From: Ophiothrix spiculata
Taxonomy: Eukaryota; Echinodermata; Ophiuroidea; Amphilepidida; Ophiotrichidae
Reading direction: 5' to 3' (one strand)
DNA: 29,493 nt
NCBI GenBank assembly: GCA_000969725.1
Contig: JXSR01S003785.1
In this document: positions 1-9,500 of the stretch, piece after piece
Numbering within the stretch: the stretch's first letter is position 1
Layout: each line of letters opens with the position of its first letter
Notes under the pieces: generated by a model
Told to the model about the DNA's origin: nothing
The model's input: only the letters and a program-made list of their open reading frames with translations
The model's database searches: none
Made by a program: the position numbers and the translations under genes

Positions 1-172
1 GAAAAATTATCTAATGTATAAAAGCACTATTTAAGTATAATTGTATTACATATTATATTGTGTTAACATTTTGAAATAAGTTCTATTGAAGTTATGTTTT
101 ATATGACTTATTAAAGTGTATGTTTAAATGTTTGCTTCAAATTCTAATAAAAGATAAAAAAAAAAAAAATCA
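1..172. other. AT-rich segment ending in AATAAA plus poly(A)
   Basis: No reading frame or known repeat is visible. The segment ends with AATAAA at 146-151 followed, after a few bases, by a run of 14 A at 156-169. Block A starts just after it. The arrangement could be the 3' end of a retroposed transcript on the + strand, or simply A-rich DNA. The upstream part lies outside the window, so this cannot be resolved. Confidence 0.3.
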
Positions 173-1155
173 TCCATCTTCACACTCAGGGACCCGTATT
201 TTTATTGTCATACTGAATGACCCCTTTTTTGACAGAAATCCTACATTTGCATGTCCCTTTATTTGAGGGAAATTTGAGAGAAATATTCTTCGATACCAAA
301 GAGTATTTTAGGTAATGACATCAGCAACGACAGCAACACAAACACCAACAAAACATATTACTACTTGCAATTGTTTAAAAAGGCGCAATAATATCGTTCA
401 TTAATGTACCCTATACCAATGCAAATAAAGGTAGTCATAAGTTTGAAAAAAAAAATAATGAAAAATTATCGGGTTTTCAGAGCCATAGTTTAAATATGTA
501 TAGTTAGTAGGCCATTTCCTATATTGTTGAAACCATATCTGGCATGAAAATAAAACACAAGAAAGAGGGCAAAGATAACCACACACCAGCAACAACATTT
601 TTACTTAATAATACTCGCAATCAACGAAAATACTAACATAAATATTACGTAAATATCACCAGGTATATATACATGTAGATACTAGTTAATTATCACGGAG
701 AATATGTGAATCACATATTAAAGCCCTTAACTGTTTAATCTAAATTGCCTTCTTAATGCTCTAGTATTGACAAACTTGTTGAATAATGTATCAGGGAGTA
801 AGTTGTTAGTTATACATTTTCGTTCAAGGTATACTCGTACATCATTTTACTATTTGTATTTCAGTAAATTGAGTCACTAATCATGTTTAATGACAAGTCA
901 ATTATTTATCTTTTAATCATTTCTTTGATTTGTGTTGCGTGAGATATTGACACCTGTGCTGCCGGGACTTTCCTACATTTATTTTATTGATGAAATAGAT
1001 CCTAAGCTTTCAAATTCATAGAAATTAAAACAGTTAAATGAAAGATACTACTCTAGTTAACGAATTTTATATCTCACTGTCTGATAAACATTCTCCATAT
1101 ACACAAAAAACATTCATTAAATTGTGTATATAAAATAATGAATTATTTCATTTAA

Positions 1156-1460
1156 AAGTTGTTTCCTTCTCAATGTAGTACTTCTATTTCATACACAAAC
1201 ATACCAAAGTTATTAGTTTATCTCCAATACATCTTTTTGATGATGTAAATTGGGGTTAATAACTGATTTAAAATGAAGCGCACGTTGCGTTGACTGCATA
1301 TAATGAATTGTATTTAACAAGTTATTTCTTTCTCAATGTAGTCCTTTTACTTCATACATATTACATGTATTAGGAGATACAAAATAATTTATCCCCTATG
1401 CATTTTTGTTGATGTAAAGTGGGGCTTATTACCAATCTAAAATGAAGCCCAAGTAGTATG
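1156..1460 (+). repeat. Two tandem sub-repeats inside block A
   Basis: Two adjacent units of roughly 150-165 bp share the order: TTTCNTTCTCAATGTAGT, TTCATACACA-like text, a stretch near ATACATCTTTTTGATGATG, then AAAATGAAGC. The first runs about 1156-1280 and the second about 1321-1460. The same doublet is seen at about 13105-13255 and 13270-13478, while the copy at 28630-28735 keeps a single unit. The doublet therefore predates the copy I/II split. Confidence 0.6.
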
Positions 1461-1476
1461 TGTTTATTTCTATTAA

Positions 1477-2052
1477 CCCTCGTCTTCCTAACCCTCGTTA
1501 CCCCCCCCCCCCCCCCCCCCCTCCTAACGGATTGATCGCCGATTGCACCAAAACGCAAAACAAGGTGACCCTGAGCACTTAGGTAATTGTTTTTTTATAT
1601 CTTTTGCGGTAATTTTGACAGGAAAAAACCCACGGGGGTACCATCTAAGTTGGGGTTATAGTAGGCCGTCAAAGTCGGTGGGTAGAGGGGGGGGGGGGGG
1701 CCAACTCGAAAAAATTAAATCACAATTTTTAAAAATATCTGCATGCTAGCCTATGAACTTGAAACTTACAGGACATGTTAAATTGTTAATTCCTTCATTT
1801 TTTTAGCAAAAAAACCCGACGAAAATCGGACAATTATAAATTTTAAAGCGATATTTGAAAAAGAGGCAATTTTTGCCAAAAATCGACGTCATAATTACGT
1901 AACGCCTCGAACGATTTTCATGATCTTGGTATCAATGAAAAGAGGAGACCGTGCCCTATACTATAGTACCAAACAATATAACTTTGGCTGTCGCAATTTC
2001 AAAATCACAGAGGGGGTGGGGGTGGTTACTTTCCCCCAGAAAAAAAAAAGGG
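1477..2052. mobile_element. TTAA-target element, piggyBac-like remnant
   Basis: The left junction is TTAA (1473-1476) followed by CCCTCGTCTTCCTAA; the right end is AAAAAGGG followed by a degraded target (TTGTC). The pre-insertion order is seen in copies II and IV, where CTTCTGTTAATG continues straight into block C. A relative at 17070-17523 ends GGGTTAA, and its reverse complement TTAACCCTTATCCTCCTAA matches the left end here. TTAA target plus CCC termini fit the piggyBac superfamily, but no transposase is present, so this is a non-autonomous, decayed copy. It holds a run of C at 1501-1521 and a run of G near 1687-1700. Confidence 0.55.
1501..1521. repeat. Homopolymer C tract
   Basis: About 21 consecutive C residues lie inside the TTAA-target element. 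A complementary G run of about 14 bases sits at 1687-1700, so the two could pair. The exact length may be affected by sequencing or assembly error. Confidence 0.8.
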
Positions 2053-2400
2053 TTGTCACCTCGGTTTTTATTTCTGATGTTGATCACTGGGGACATATGG
2101 AAATTAATTGTCAGCAGAGCCACGCGTTGATTCTACTAACAAATTAATGCATTGACAGCAATAACTTAACTTTGGCATCACAAAAGATTGAGCGTTTCTG
2201 TGATTCCTGATGGTTTTAGAGTTACAAGGTATAAGAGCTACACAAAGGGACACAATCACAACATTTATTTGTGTGATTTTCTAATAATACTAATAGCAAG
2301 ATATTCTTCAATGTAAAAATAACCATACTTGCCTTTAAAATATCACATCCAAATGTAAATGTCAAATTTATTAATTTTACAAACTAATCTGTTACTGAGT
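2053..2400 (+). repeat. Block C, copy I
   Basis: The left part (about 2057-2221) matches 13485-13645 in the opposite orientation. The right part (about 2222-2395) matches 13676-13860 in the same orientation. A short third match is at 28757-28870, in the orientation seen here. Landmarks are CACTGGGGACATATGG at about 2086-2101 and TGTGATTTTCTAATAATACT near 2271-2290. No coding signal. Confidence 0.65.
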
Positions 2401-3483
2401 CGTCAATACGGCCGCCTGATTTTTAATCATCATATTACAACAGAAATGAGTAGCTTGCCGCTCATCTTTACTTTTTGATGAAATCCTATGGATATAGAGT
2501 GAAATATAAAGTAAGTCACTATTTTGTATTTGAGAGAACTGTTTGAGCTCAATTCAACAAAAATAACAGCTATTAATTTAACATTTCCCATCCCCCTTTG
2601 TATATAAGCAGTTCAAGAGACCATAAAGAAGTTTGTATTTTATGGCACCTTTGAAGGTGTAGGTTCTTATTTTAACATGTGTAAAAACTTAATTGATTGA
2701 CCTTGACCTCTGAAATGCATTTTGTGAGGTTTCACCCTCAGTTTGCTTCTAGTTTTTCTTCAGAGGCGAAACAAAGAATGTAACCCTGGGGATGGGGCTG
2801 TTATGTAAAATGATAAGAAATGGAAAATAGATATACCAATTAACTTTACACTTTTTGCCATATCTCAAAAAATATTTGACATTTGGAGGTGAAATTTTGA
2901 ATTTACAATAAGAATAATATGGGCTTTCATTGACATTAAAAATAGAATACTTACGGATGAGACCCGGGGATGAGAATGTGATCGAAGACTACATCTTTTA
3001 ACATTTTAAACTTTACAGGAAATTTTACAGAACACGTAAAATGTTTTGAAATGTTACATTTTCTTTAAACAAATGACATGTATTCTATTATGTTTTCTAC
3101 CATACATTTACAATATACTTCCATTTCACAAAAAATGTGAAAAATATGAGTACGCTTATTATCGAAATAATGTTCAAATTTTTTTCTTTCTTTAGCATGA
3201 CAATAGCTATATATAAAAAGGTCGTTATTTTATTTCACATTTGGAACACTTGAAGCATTAGACCAGAACGCGTTCGATGTGTTAAAATTTGAAGAAACTT
3301 GACAAAAAATGGCCATGACTCTTATGTGTTTTTATCGGACTACTTTTGGGGTTTAGCATTTGTACGAGCACTGTCCCTTAGATGACACTCGGAGAGAGTC
3401 CAGTATTTTTGACTTCATTTGGAGTCAAGAAGGTAGACTTTAGTAATCTTATAACGTGTCATCTAAACTCTACATAATTTGAG
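2401..3483. other. No recognised content
   Basis: This AT-rich stretch lies between blocks C and D. I found no reading frame of note and no clear match elsewhere in the window. One 11-bp inverted repeat is present: TTAGATGACAC at 3378-3388 and GTGTCATCTAA at 3456-3466, enclosing about 67 bp that itself contains two nearby GAGTC/GACTC words. Confidence 0.4.
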
Positions 3484-4060
3484 GGGGGTTGGACATTTGC
3501 TCTTTATGAGGATCTTGCATGTTTGCCTCAAGTTAAAGTCAGGAAGGTCGACTGCAAAAAGATGTCAGTTGAACTGAAATTGAGGAGTCTTGAACATATG
3601 CATTTTTACAGGGAATTTCGAATTCTATCAGGCACCAATAACCAAAAGTATTATTCCCATCCCATTTCTATTAAGAAAGATTATAAGAAACACTTAGCCG
3701 TGTTAAACACCTTTTAAAGTTCACCAACACCACTCTAACTCTGAAATTGTTAGTGCATGGTTCCATTAACGGTATTAAATATTTCTTTCGGCATAAAGCT
3801 CCATGTAGAGGGGTTAAGAGCCACAAGGCCGAATTTTGCAAGGCAACAACCCCTAGAACAAGAGGTTTCAAACTTTGTTGGTACTCTCAAGATAATTTAT
3901 CCATTGCACATGTGTATAAGATCATTCGTATGGAAACGCCCATTAGGTCTTGGAATCTTATTTTTTCTTGGGATTGTTGATATGCAGATACGGCCTTGCG
4001 GCTCTCAACCCTCGATTTAAATGGTTTCCGTCAATATTTTTGAAGAAACACCATACATAA
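3484..4060 (+). repeat. Block D, copy I
   Basis: This block matches about 18836-19841 once the SINE at 18951-19352 is removed, and in part 14445-14700. Landmarks are TTTGCTCTTTATGAGGATCT near 3499-3518 and the CCTTTTAAAGTTCACCAACA word near 3710-3729. Overlapping small frames of 77 and 87 codons (3747-3980 and 3757-4020) reappear in copy III, but both frames and the reverse strand stay open to a similar degree, as expected for shared DNA rather than a gene. Confidence 0.75.
3811..4011. repeat. Inverted repeat pair in block D
   Basis: The left arm at 3811-3831 begins GGGTTAAGAGCCACAAGG; the right arm at 3991-4011 reads, on the opposite strand, GGGTTGAGAGCCGCAAGG and onward. The 21-bp arms differ at two positions and enclose about 160 bp. 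The same pair is kept in copy III near 19592-19792. They may be the ends of an old TIR element, although no target duplication is evident. Confidence 0.6.
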
Positions 4061-4427
4061 GGCTAAATAAAATAAATAGTTTGTCTCAAAGCTCTCCTCT
4101 CTTGAAAAACTAATGCAATATGCGTTTTTTGTTGTAAGTTTTTTTTCTTTTTTTAGATTATTTTTCCGCGTGTGACAGAAGTCCTGAGTGCTATTTTACA
4201 AATGTTCCATATGTACCCCCTCAAATATTTACATGATGGCTTTTTAGGACTAAAAAACAAAATAAAGAATCAAATGAAATAAATTAACCATTGTTGTCAT
4301 TGTTTTTTCACAGTTTCGGTGAAAAAAAGGCAACAAATCCATTTTTAGGATTTTGAGGGAAACTAATGCGGGCGATAAAACTAATGCGCGCGGGAGCTTT
4401 GAGACAAACTATTAATTTTATTTGGCC
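4061..4427. mobile_element. Harbinger-like MITE, TAA target
   Basis: The 367-bp element is flanked by TAA at 4058-4060 and 4428-4430. Copy III has the empty site with one TAA at 19839-19841. The ends are inverted repeats of about 34 bp: the left starts GGCTAAATAAAATAAATAG, the right read in reverse starts GGCCAAATAAAATTAATAG, and both continue into TTTGTCTCAAAGCTC. A 3-bp TWA target with long TIRs fits PIF/Harbinger. There is no transposase frame, so it is non-autonomous. Confidence 0.85.
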
Positions 4428-5110
4428 TAATGCAAATTGGTTACATAAGAAATCCAACGAAGGTATTTGAAATATGTGATTGCATTCTTTTATTTCATTT
4501 TTTGTAAACTGTGGTGCATTTGATCATAGACATAGATTATTAAGCTGATCAGGCCATTTGGTCATTGCAGGACGGGGCCATAACCCCACATACATGGGAT
4601 TATTAAGCGTGGGTGGCAAGGGACCCAGCCCCCAATATTTTGATGAACAAAGTAAGAACTCTGTAAATTTAAGTTGTGTCTTAATTATCTTGGCTGCTGG
4701 CTGGCTAGATGTTGATCTCAATTTATTGAAGTGCAAATGTCGTGTTGGTTTATTCGGTAAACGCAAGAAAACTCGATCACACTCAAGAGGTATGATGGTT
4801 GTTTTTGAGAAGCTCTTCGAGTGGTATGCAGATTTCTTGAATACGGTTGTGTTTAATTGTGGCTGTGTAGCCCGTATGGGCCGTAAATGCCAAAAACTTA
4901 ATTTTGCGCTACAGGTGAAAATACATGTCAAGGTCATAATTTGCCAACATTGATTTTTTGACAAGTTAACAATCCTTGTGCTTGCCACTAAATACTAGCA
5001 ACGTTTCATTTTAAGAAAACGATAGGAAATGTGAAATAAATCTGCATATTGTTAAGACAATCAACAGAAAATATAGGGCTTACTGAACTTTGAATGCGTT
5101 TATTGTAGTT

Positions 5111-5277
5111 ATAGGTTTACTCCCTGACACCCTTTGACGGACCATAATTTGACTTCTGGAAATCATGTGAACTTCATTAAGGTTTCATTTTAATCCTTAA
5201 AGCATGGTCTTTGCAAATATTTAAAAAGTGAAAATACTAGAGGTGGCATTTACGTCTGGTTTGGGGTGGACGGTCAC
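5111..5277 (+). repeat. Left inverted arm, copy I (right arm deleted)
   Basis: This stretch contains CCTTTGACGGACCATAAT and GACTTCTGGAAATCATG. It matches 20514-20683 directly and matches 16740-16913 and 21904-22085 in reverse orientation. In copy I the partner arm was lost with block J. See the entry at 20514-22085 for the complete structure. Confidence 0.7.
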
Positions 5278-5562
5278 ATTTTTAATTCGCGTATCAGGTT
5301 TAGTTTTGTCAGGTCCTTTGATGAAAATACGACGATACGACAAGGAACCATCGCCAGGCAATATTGCGTGCAGTTTTAATGAGCTTGTAACGACATTTAT
5401 GCGACGTTGGCTTGTGAATTTACCTAAAGAGTTACGGATGTTATTGTTATTCGTTCTCTGCCGTCGTGATGTCTATCGATCAAGGTCGTTTCCACTTGTC
5501 AGCGAACCATGCTTTTCAATTTTCTTTATATACTTGAACGAATACTCTATCTGTTCATTCCA

Positions 5563-5886
5563 TATCTGAGACCATACTCAAATAAGACGAAGACGCAATA
5601 TGTATTTCAAAACCAAGGAGTAAAATTGTGAATAGACACCAGTTTGACCATTTTTAGAATTTAAGAAATGAAGCATATAGGAAATCAGGACACTATTTTA
5701 ATAAGTCCAACCATTCTTTTTGAGTTTGATACCATGAATTCTCTTTCTTTATACCAAATCTTCAGAGACAGAAAAGCCAAATTGGTACCCTTGATATACT
5801 ATATGAGACTTGCAGAGCACCAGGCCGATTTTGATACCCTATTATATTGCAAGTCTTGGATGATAACCGAGTCAAAATACCCAGTT
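5563..5886 (-). mobile_element. Old minus-strand relative of the GGGTATC element
   Basis: Read on the minus strand, this part of block E is colinear with the plus-strand element at 6739-7270. AACTGGGTATTTT is at 5874-5886 and 6758-6770, AGGGTATCAAAATC is at 5827-5840 and 6835-6848, and ATGGTCTCAGATA is at 5563-5575 and 7147-7159. The two are far more diverged than the E copies are from each other. Equivalents sit at about 15755-16080 and 20930-21240. No clear ends or target duplication survive. Confidence 0.6.
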
Positions 5887-6410
5887 AAGAAAAAAATGAC
5901 GTCGTGAAAATAACAAAATCATAGCAGCAAAATAGTCTAGCTCAAACACAAACGCATTTTAAACTATACAGTTACACATTTATAACCAATGAAAATAATA
6001 TCATCAAATTAACAATAAATGTAAAAAAACCTCTAATGCACGACAAAACAATAAAAGTTGCAAATTGAACTAAGCAATGACATGTATCAATAATAATATC
6101 TCCAAAAAGCTATTTTTTATCATGATTCTATAACGGATCGATGCACATTTTCATTGAATACAGGAGAGATAGCAGAATTTCAATATTTCAACTTTTCATT
6201 TGATGTTGCCACAAGAAAGATAAGAACCAATTTTAATTCACAATTAATATACCCCATCACGAAATCACGAAAACGCACCTGAATCCATCAAATACTTCCT
6301 ATCACTTTAACGACTTATGATTTTAACCGACTTTGCCATTGTACAATGAAATGATTTATCAATTGATAATTCATTTAATGATGAAAGATACTTTCTATCA
6401 CATTGTTATA

Positions 6411-7440
6411 TTTGGACAAATATGTCTGCTGGCTAAGAGTATGCTGCCCATGTATGCTGGTGACACTATCGTATGCTTCAACGCATCATATTTTCATCAA
6501 TCATTTACACTTTGTAACTTTGATGCATTGATGAAATGCAGGTATTTAATTAATACAAAAGTGTGATTTGTACCATATGGTGGATCACAAGCATACATAT
6601 AAGAAAATATTGAAAAATATTTAGGATGATAAAAAAGTTGCCAATAATTTTACGTTTTAGTTATTGAACGATGCATAGTGCTTTGAAATGAGTAACACAT
6701 GTGATTAAGAACGCTGCACCTATAATAGTTACACTAGTGCCCGGGGGGGGGGGGGGTAACTGGGTATTTTGGCCGGGTAACCACCCGCGTTACCAAAAAG
6801 GTGAGACCCGGACAGGTCTCGAGACTTGCAATATAGGGTATCAAAATCAACCTGGCAGTCTACAAGTCTCAAATAGGGTATCAAATTTGGCTTTCAAGTA
6901 TCAAACGAAGAAAGAATGGTTGAATTAAAGACAATGGTGTCTTAAATAGCTTTGCATTGCCAATACCAGTGCTTTAAATACCTTAAACACTTCTTAACAG
7001 TGTTAAAATGGTGAACACGTACTTTTTACCTGTGATTTCTTGTAACAATTATTTCGCCACATTTGCGTAACAGTCTTGGATATGGTATTCATTTGAACGG
7101 GTATGGTCTCGGATAGGGTATCCATTCAAACAGATATGGTAGATTTATGGTCTCAGATAGGGTATCATTTCACCCATTTTTGCCAATTTTTGGTCTCACA
7201 TAGGGTCACTTTCGGAACCTGCGGAACTCAGGTGGTTACCCGAACACCAATATCAGTTACCCCCCTGGGAACTAGTGTTAGCAACAATGTAAATAGATAC
7301 GCTATTTTGGGCCCCATTACAGTATCAAGGTGCGAGTACATTCTTTAAATTTTCAGCTAAGGATAGTTAATTAGATTTCTAATATCTGGTATGCAGATAG
7401 ATGGGATTAGCTCACAGCTACAGTCTGTACTGAAATATGA
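6411..7440 (+). repeat. Block F, copy I (interrupted)
   Basis: The block begins near CTGCTGGCTAAGAGTATGCT (about 6425) and ends near the GGGATTAGCTCACAGC word (about 7403-7418). It is about 480 bp once the element at 6739-7270 is removed. It closely matches 25340-26110, and matches 18425-18845 less closely. More diverged relatives lie at 11150-11590, 17690-18110 and 22790-25000. Landmarks are TTTTGGGCCCCAT and CAGCTAAGGATAGTTAATTA. Confidence 0.75.
6739..7270 (+). mobile_element. GGGTATC-rich TIR element, ACTAGT target
   Basis: The 532-bp element is flanked by ACTAGT at 6733-6738 and 7271-7276. Copy III has the empty site with a single ACTAGT at 25649-25654. The left end has GCCC, a G run and GGTAACTGGGTATTTTGG; the right end in reverse has TCCC, a G run and GGTAACTGATATTGG, and both then share CGGGTAACCACC. 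The interior repeats a unit built on TGGTCTC..ATAGGGTATC near 6835, 6870, 7105, 7148 and 7192. No transposase frame. The target is a palindrome, so the exact cut and the superfamily are unclear. Confidence 0.75.
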
Positions 7441-7794
7441 TTCTTACTGCAATTAATGACATTTGACTCTGTTTTGTCAATCCTGCTGTAAGCGATAATC
7501 TCTTTCCATCACAAACGAAAAGCACAATTGAGATTACACTATTAGATACATGTATATTAAATTTCTGACAATATAGCAGAAAGCCCCTAGTACATCTTTT
7601 TCAAATATATAATAATAACACTTTTTTAAGTAAATTTAGAATAAATATGAGCATGCATGACGGAAAAATTGTATTAATATTTACTAATGAATTTATTTAA
7701 TAACTGGATAATATTTTACCATTCTTGTTGTTCATATTTCATTTAGTAAAAACACAATAATACATGTATATATCTGTATCTGGATTTTAAAACA
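7441..7794 (+). repeat. Block H, copy I, left of the LINE
   Basis: This shares its full length with about 26111-26514 of copy III, including AATTAATGACATTTGACTC and ATTGAGATTACACTATTAG. It shows that the LINE fragment beside it was already present before copies I and III separated. No coding signal. Confidence 0.75.
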
Positions 7795-7809
7795 TTACAG
7801 ACTATAATT

Positions 7810-8509
7810 GTTCGCACTCTTATTTTATCCAAGTTAAACTACTGCAACTCCATATTGTTTGGCATCGATAAAATACAGCTGAAACGCCTCCAGGTCCTAC
7901 AGAACAGGTGTGCTCGTCTTATTTTCGGACAAACTAGACGCACACACGTCACTCCACTTCTCCGATCCCTGCATTGGCTGCCCATACCTGAAAGAATTCA
8001 GTTTAAGGTGCTGTGCCTTTCTTTCAACGCTTTCCATCAGAAATCACCTCATTATTTATCCTCTTATTTTCATATATATATAGAACCACGTACGCTCTTG
8101 GTTCTTACTCGACCATCACTTTTAGTGTGCCTCGCTTTAAGAAGCAACTTGGTGATCGTGACCTATCTGTTGCAGGCCCTCGTCTTTGGAATGAGTTACC
8201 AGACACGTAAACTAATAGGCAACGTGGTTCAGATATCTGCACCCGTCGGAACAGTCTATTTCTCCCCTAATCTTAAAAATATCGACGATTCCTTTTATTC
8301 ACGCATTTGGTTATATACCTCTGAAAGATATCTATGATTCTAAAGCATCAAATTGAATATGTTACAGCCAGATGTCCCAAATTTGACTTTGCCGCAAGCT
8401 GTTTCCGATTTGTTTCCGATTAGTTAACGTGTCTCCCCTGAGCATTCGTGGTTGTAGTGATTTGTCTGAGTTCAAGGGTCGTATTAAGTCACATCATTTT
8501 CCTGTCTAA
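7810..8509 (+). pseudogene. Decayed C-terminus of LINE reverse transcriptase
   Basis: The translation carries the signature run of CR1/L2-type proteins after the polymerase core: LNYCNSILFG, LKRLQVLQNRCARLIFG, TPLLRSLHWLPI, then FKVLCLSFNAFHQKSPHYLSS. The frame breaks near 8075-8085, where a TA dinucleotide run has gained about two bases relative to the sister copy. The next frame continues TFSVPRFKKQLGDRDLSVAG and PRLWNELP. A MITE then splits the gene, and after it DLSEFKGRIKSHHFPV ends at a TAA at 8507-8509. The catalytic YxDD region and the endonuclease are absent because of 5' truncation. It is not functional. Clade assignment is by motif memory only; CR1/L2 is more likely than Rex1. Confidence 0.85.
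8201..8434. mobile_element. MITE inserted in the LINE frame
   Basis: The 234-bp insert lies between NELP and the DLSEF part of the LINE protein. The sister LINE lacks it (continuous at 26881-26882). The ends are inverted: AGACACGTAAACTAAT on the left and, in reverse, AGACACGTTAACTAAT on the right, 16 bp with one mismatch. A TTTCCGATT word repeats near the right end. The target duplication is not clear; at most CC is duplicated. The superfamily is unknown. Confidence 0.75.
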
Positions 8510-8602
8510 ATACCTCCTCTTTTCTTTAGCGCCTTGCATACTTTGTAAAAGGCGCTATATAAATGTAAATATAAATATCATTATTTTTATTATTATTATT
8601 AT

Positions 8603-8765
8603 GTAACAACAACTAAAAACATTTTTTGCAGTCATAAATTGGATGTCTTTCTATATCATGTATCTTTATTTGCATGTCACGATATTGTTACAATACTTCC
8701 ACAAAGTTTACAATTGGCAGTTGTGTGCAAAAATGAATTTTATTGAAGATGTAAAAAAGCGTCAA
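8603..8765 (+). repeat. Block H, copy I, right of the LINE
   Basis: The stretch from about 8630 to 8755 (for example GGCAGTTGTG and TGAAGATGTAAAAAA) matches 27063-27197 in copy III. Similarity stops near 8760, which marks the right edge of the copy I/III duplication. Confidence 0.65.
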
Positions 8766-9480
8766 TATGTTAATTGCGAATTCGTTTGCTATCGAAAGAC
8801 CGCCGAAAGGATAATTGGGACCATATCTTGATTTACATATGTGTACAAAGTTGATAGCTTAAAAGATGCGAGCGTGGTTGGCCAATGAAAGTGGGTATGT
8901 CGAAACTCCTTGGCACCATGAGCTGACCGGGGTCTTGTTACCAAATGTACCTAGTCAGGCTTACCCTTTGGTCTATTGAGTTCACAAAAAATATCACATG
9001 AAACCGTAATAAATCAGGAACAAAATGGTAAATGTACGAAAACAAACCGGCCGGTTAGTTTTGATACAGCGATCTTGGTAAGTTATCATCCTATACCCAA
9101 AACACAAGAAGATATCTCGGGGTCATGCATCAATTACGAGCGTTGTGTGTGCATTGTATAGGAAATTTTGCCGATAACTGCAATATGAGCTTGGAATTGG
9201 TTGTGACTCAATAATAGAAAATTATTCTGATTTGTGTATTTTCTAATTGTTGCTTGAAATATGTATTTATGATAAATTCAACTCAATTTGATTACCATTA
9301 TTACAGAAACACGTTCATTTATACCAGCACTGAATTTATGTAATAAGTGATAGGTAACACAAAACCTGATAACACATAATTTGTGTCTTCCCTCAGAGTT
9401 TGTGTAAAAAGAAGTTTAACAGTACTTATCTTTTGTAAAAAATTAGATTGAGAATTTATACATACTATAATTCACGAGAT
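8766..9480. other. No recognised content
   Basis: This is AT-rich spacer beyond the end of copy I. A 61-codon frame at 8976-9161 has no recognisable features. I see no match elsewhere in the window, so this may be single-copy flank of the duplicated region. Confidence 0.4.
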
Positions 9481-9500
9481 GTGTGTATGTTTGTTTGTAT

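Larger units (their letters stand above)
173..2052 (+). repeat. Block A, copy I
   Basis: The stretch around 185-245 recurs at about 11855-11935, and 600-1475 recurs at 11980-13478, with many substitutions and small indels. Part of it (about 540-1475) recurs in more diverged form at 28260-28745. No coding potential is conserved between copies. The piece at about 300-590 is absent from copy II but partly present in copy IV (the words around AACACAAGAAAGAG), so copy II has lost it. A TTAA at 1034-1037 is the empty site of the MITE found at 12420-13008. The block is interrupted at 1477 by a TTAA-target element. Confidence 0.75.
4431..6410 (+). repeat. Block E, copy I
   Basis: The block matches 15106-16600 (copy II) and 19842-21750 (copy III) with high similarity, and in part 28985-29130. 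Copy II lacks an internal part equivalent to about 4860-5285, and copy III lacks a small part near 5305-5360. At about 6405 copy I leaves block E and jumps straight to block F, whereas copies II and III continue into block J, so copy I carries a deletion. The longest frames here (4524-4988 on the minus strand and 4558-4953 on the plus strand) overlap antisense and are broken in copy III, so I do not call a gene. Confidence 0.8.
7795..8602 (+). mobile_element. CR1/L2-type LINE, 5'-truncated, copy I
   Basis: Only the C-terminal part of the reverse transcriptase and the 3' end remain. The 3' end has the motif AAAAGGCGCTATATAAATG near 8537-8556 and a tail of TTATT/ATT units up to 8602, typical of LINEs of the CR1/L2 group in aquatic animals. 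Its sister at 26515-27038 sits in the same flanks, so both descend from one insertion. A 234-bp MITE interrupts it at 8201-8434. Confidence 0.8.

Noticed and set aside
146-169. AATAAA plus poly(A) as the 3' end of a host gene
   Set aside because: There is no coding sequence in the visible 145 bp upstream, and A runs are common in this DNA.
3747-4020. Conserved small frames in block D as a gene family
   Set aside because: Several overlapping frames on both strands are equally preserved between copies, which reflects shared DNA rather than selection.
5228-5569. 113-codon frame in block E with a copy at 20634-20936
   Set aside because: It crosses an inverted-repeat arm and an old transposon relic, and the copies differ by an internal deletion.
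6835-7200. CRISPR-like array from repeated GGGTATC words
   Set aside because: Units are unequal and diverged, lie within TIRs with a target duplication, and the context is animal nuclear DNA.
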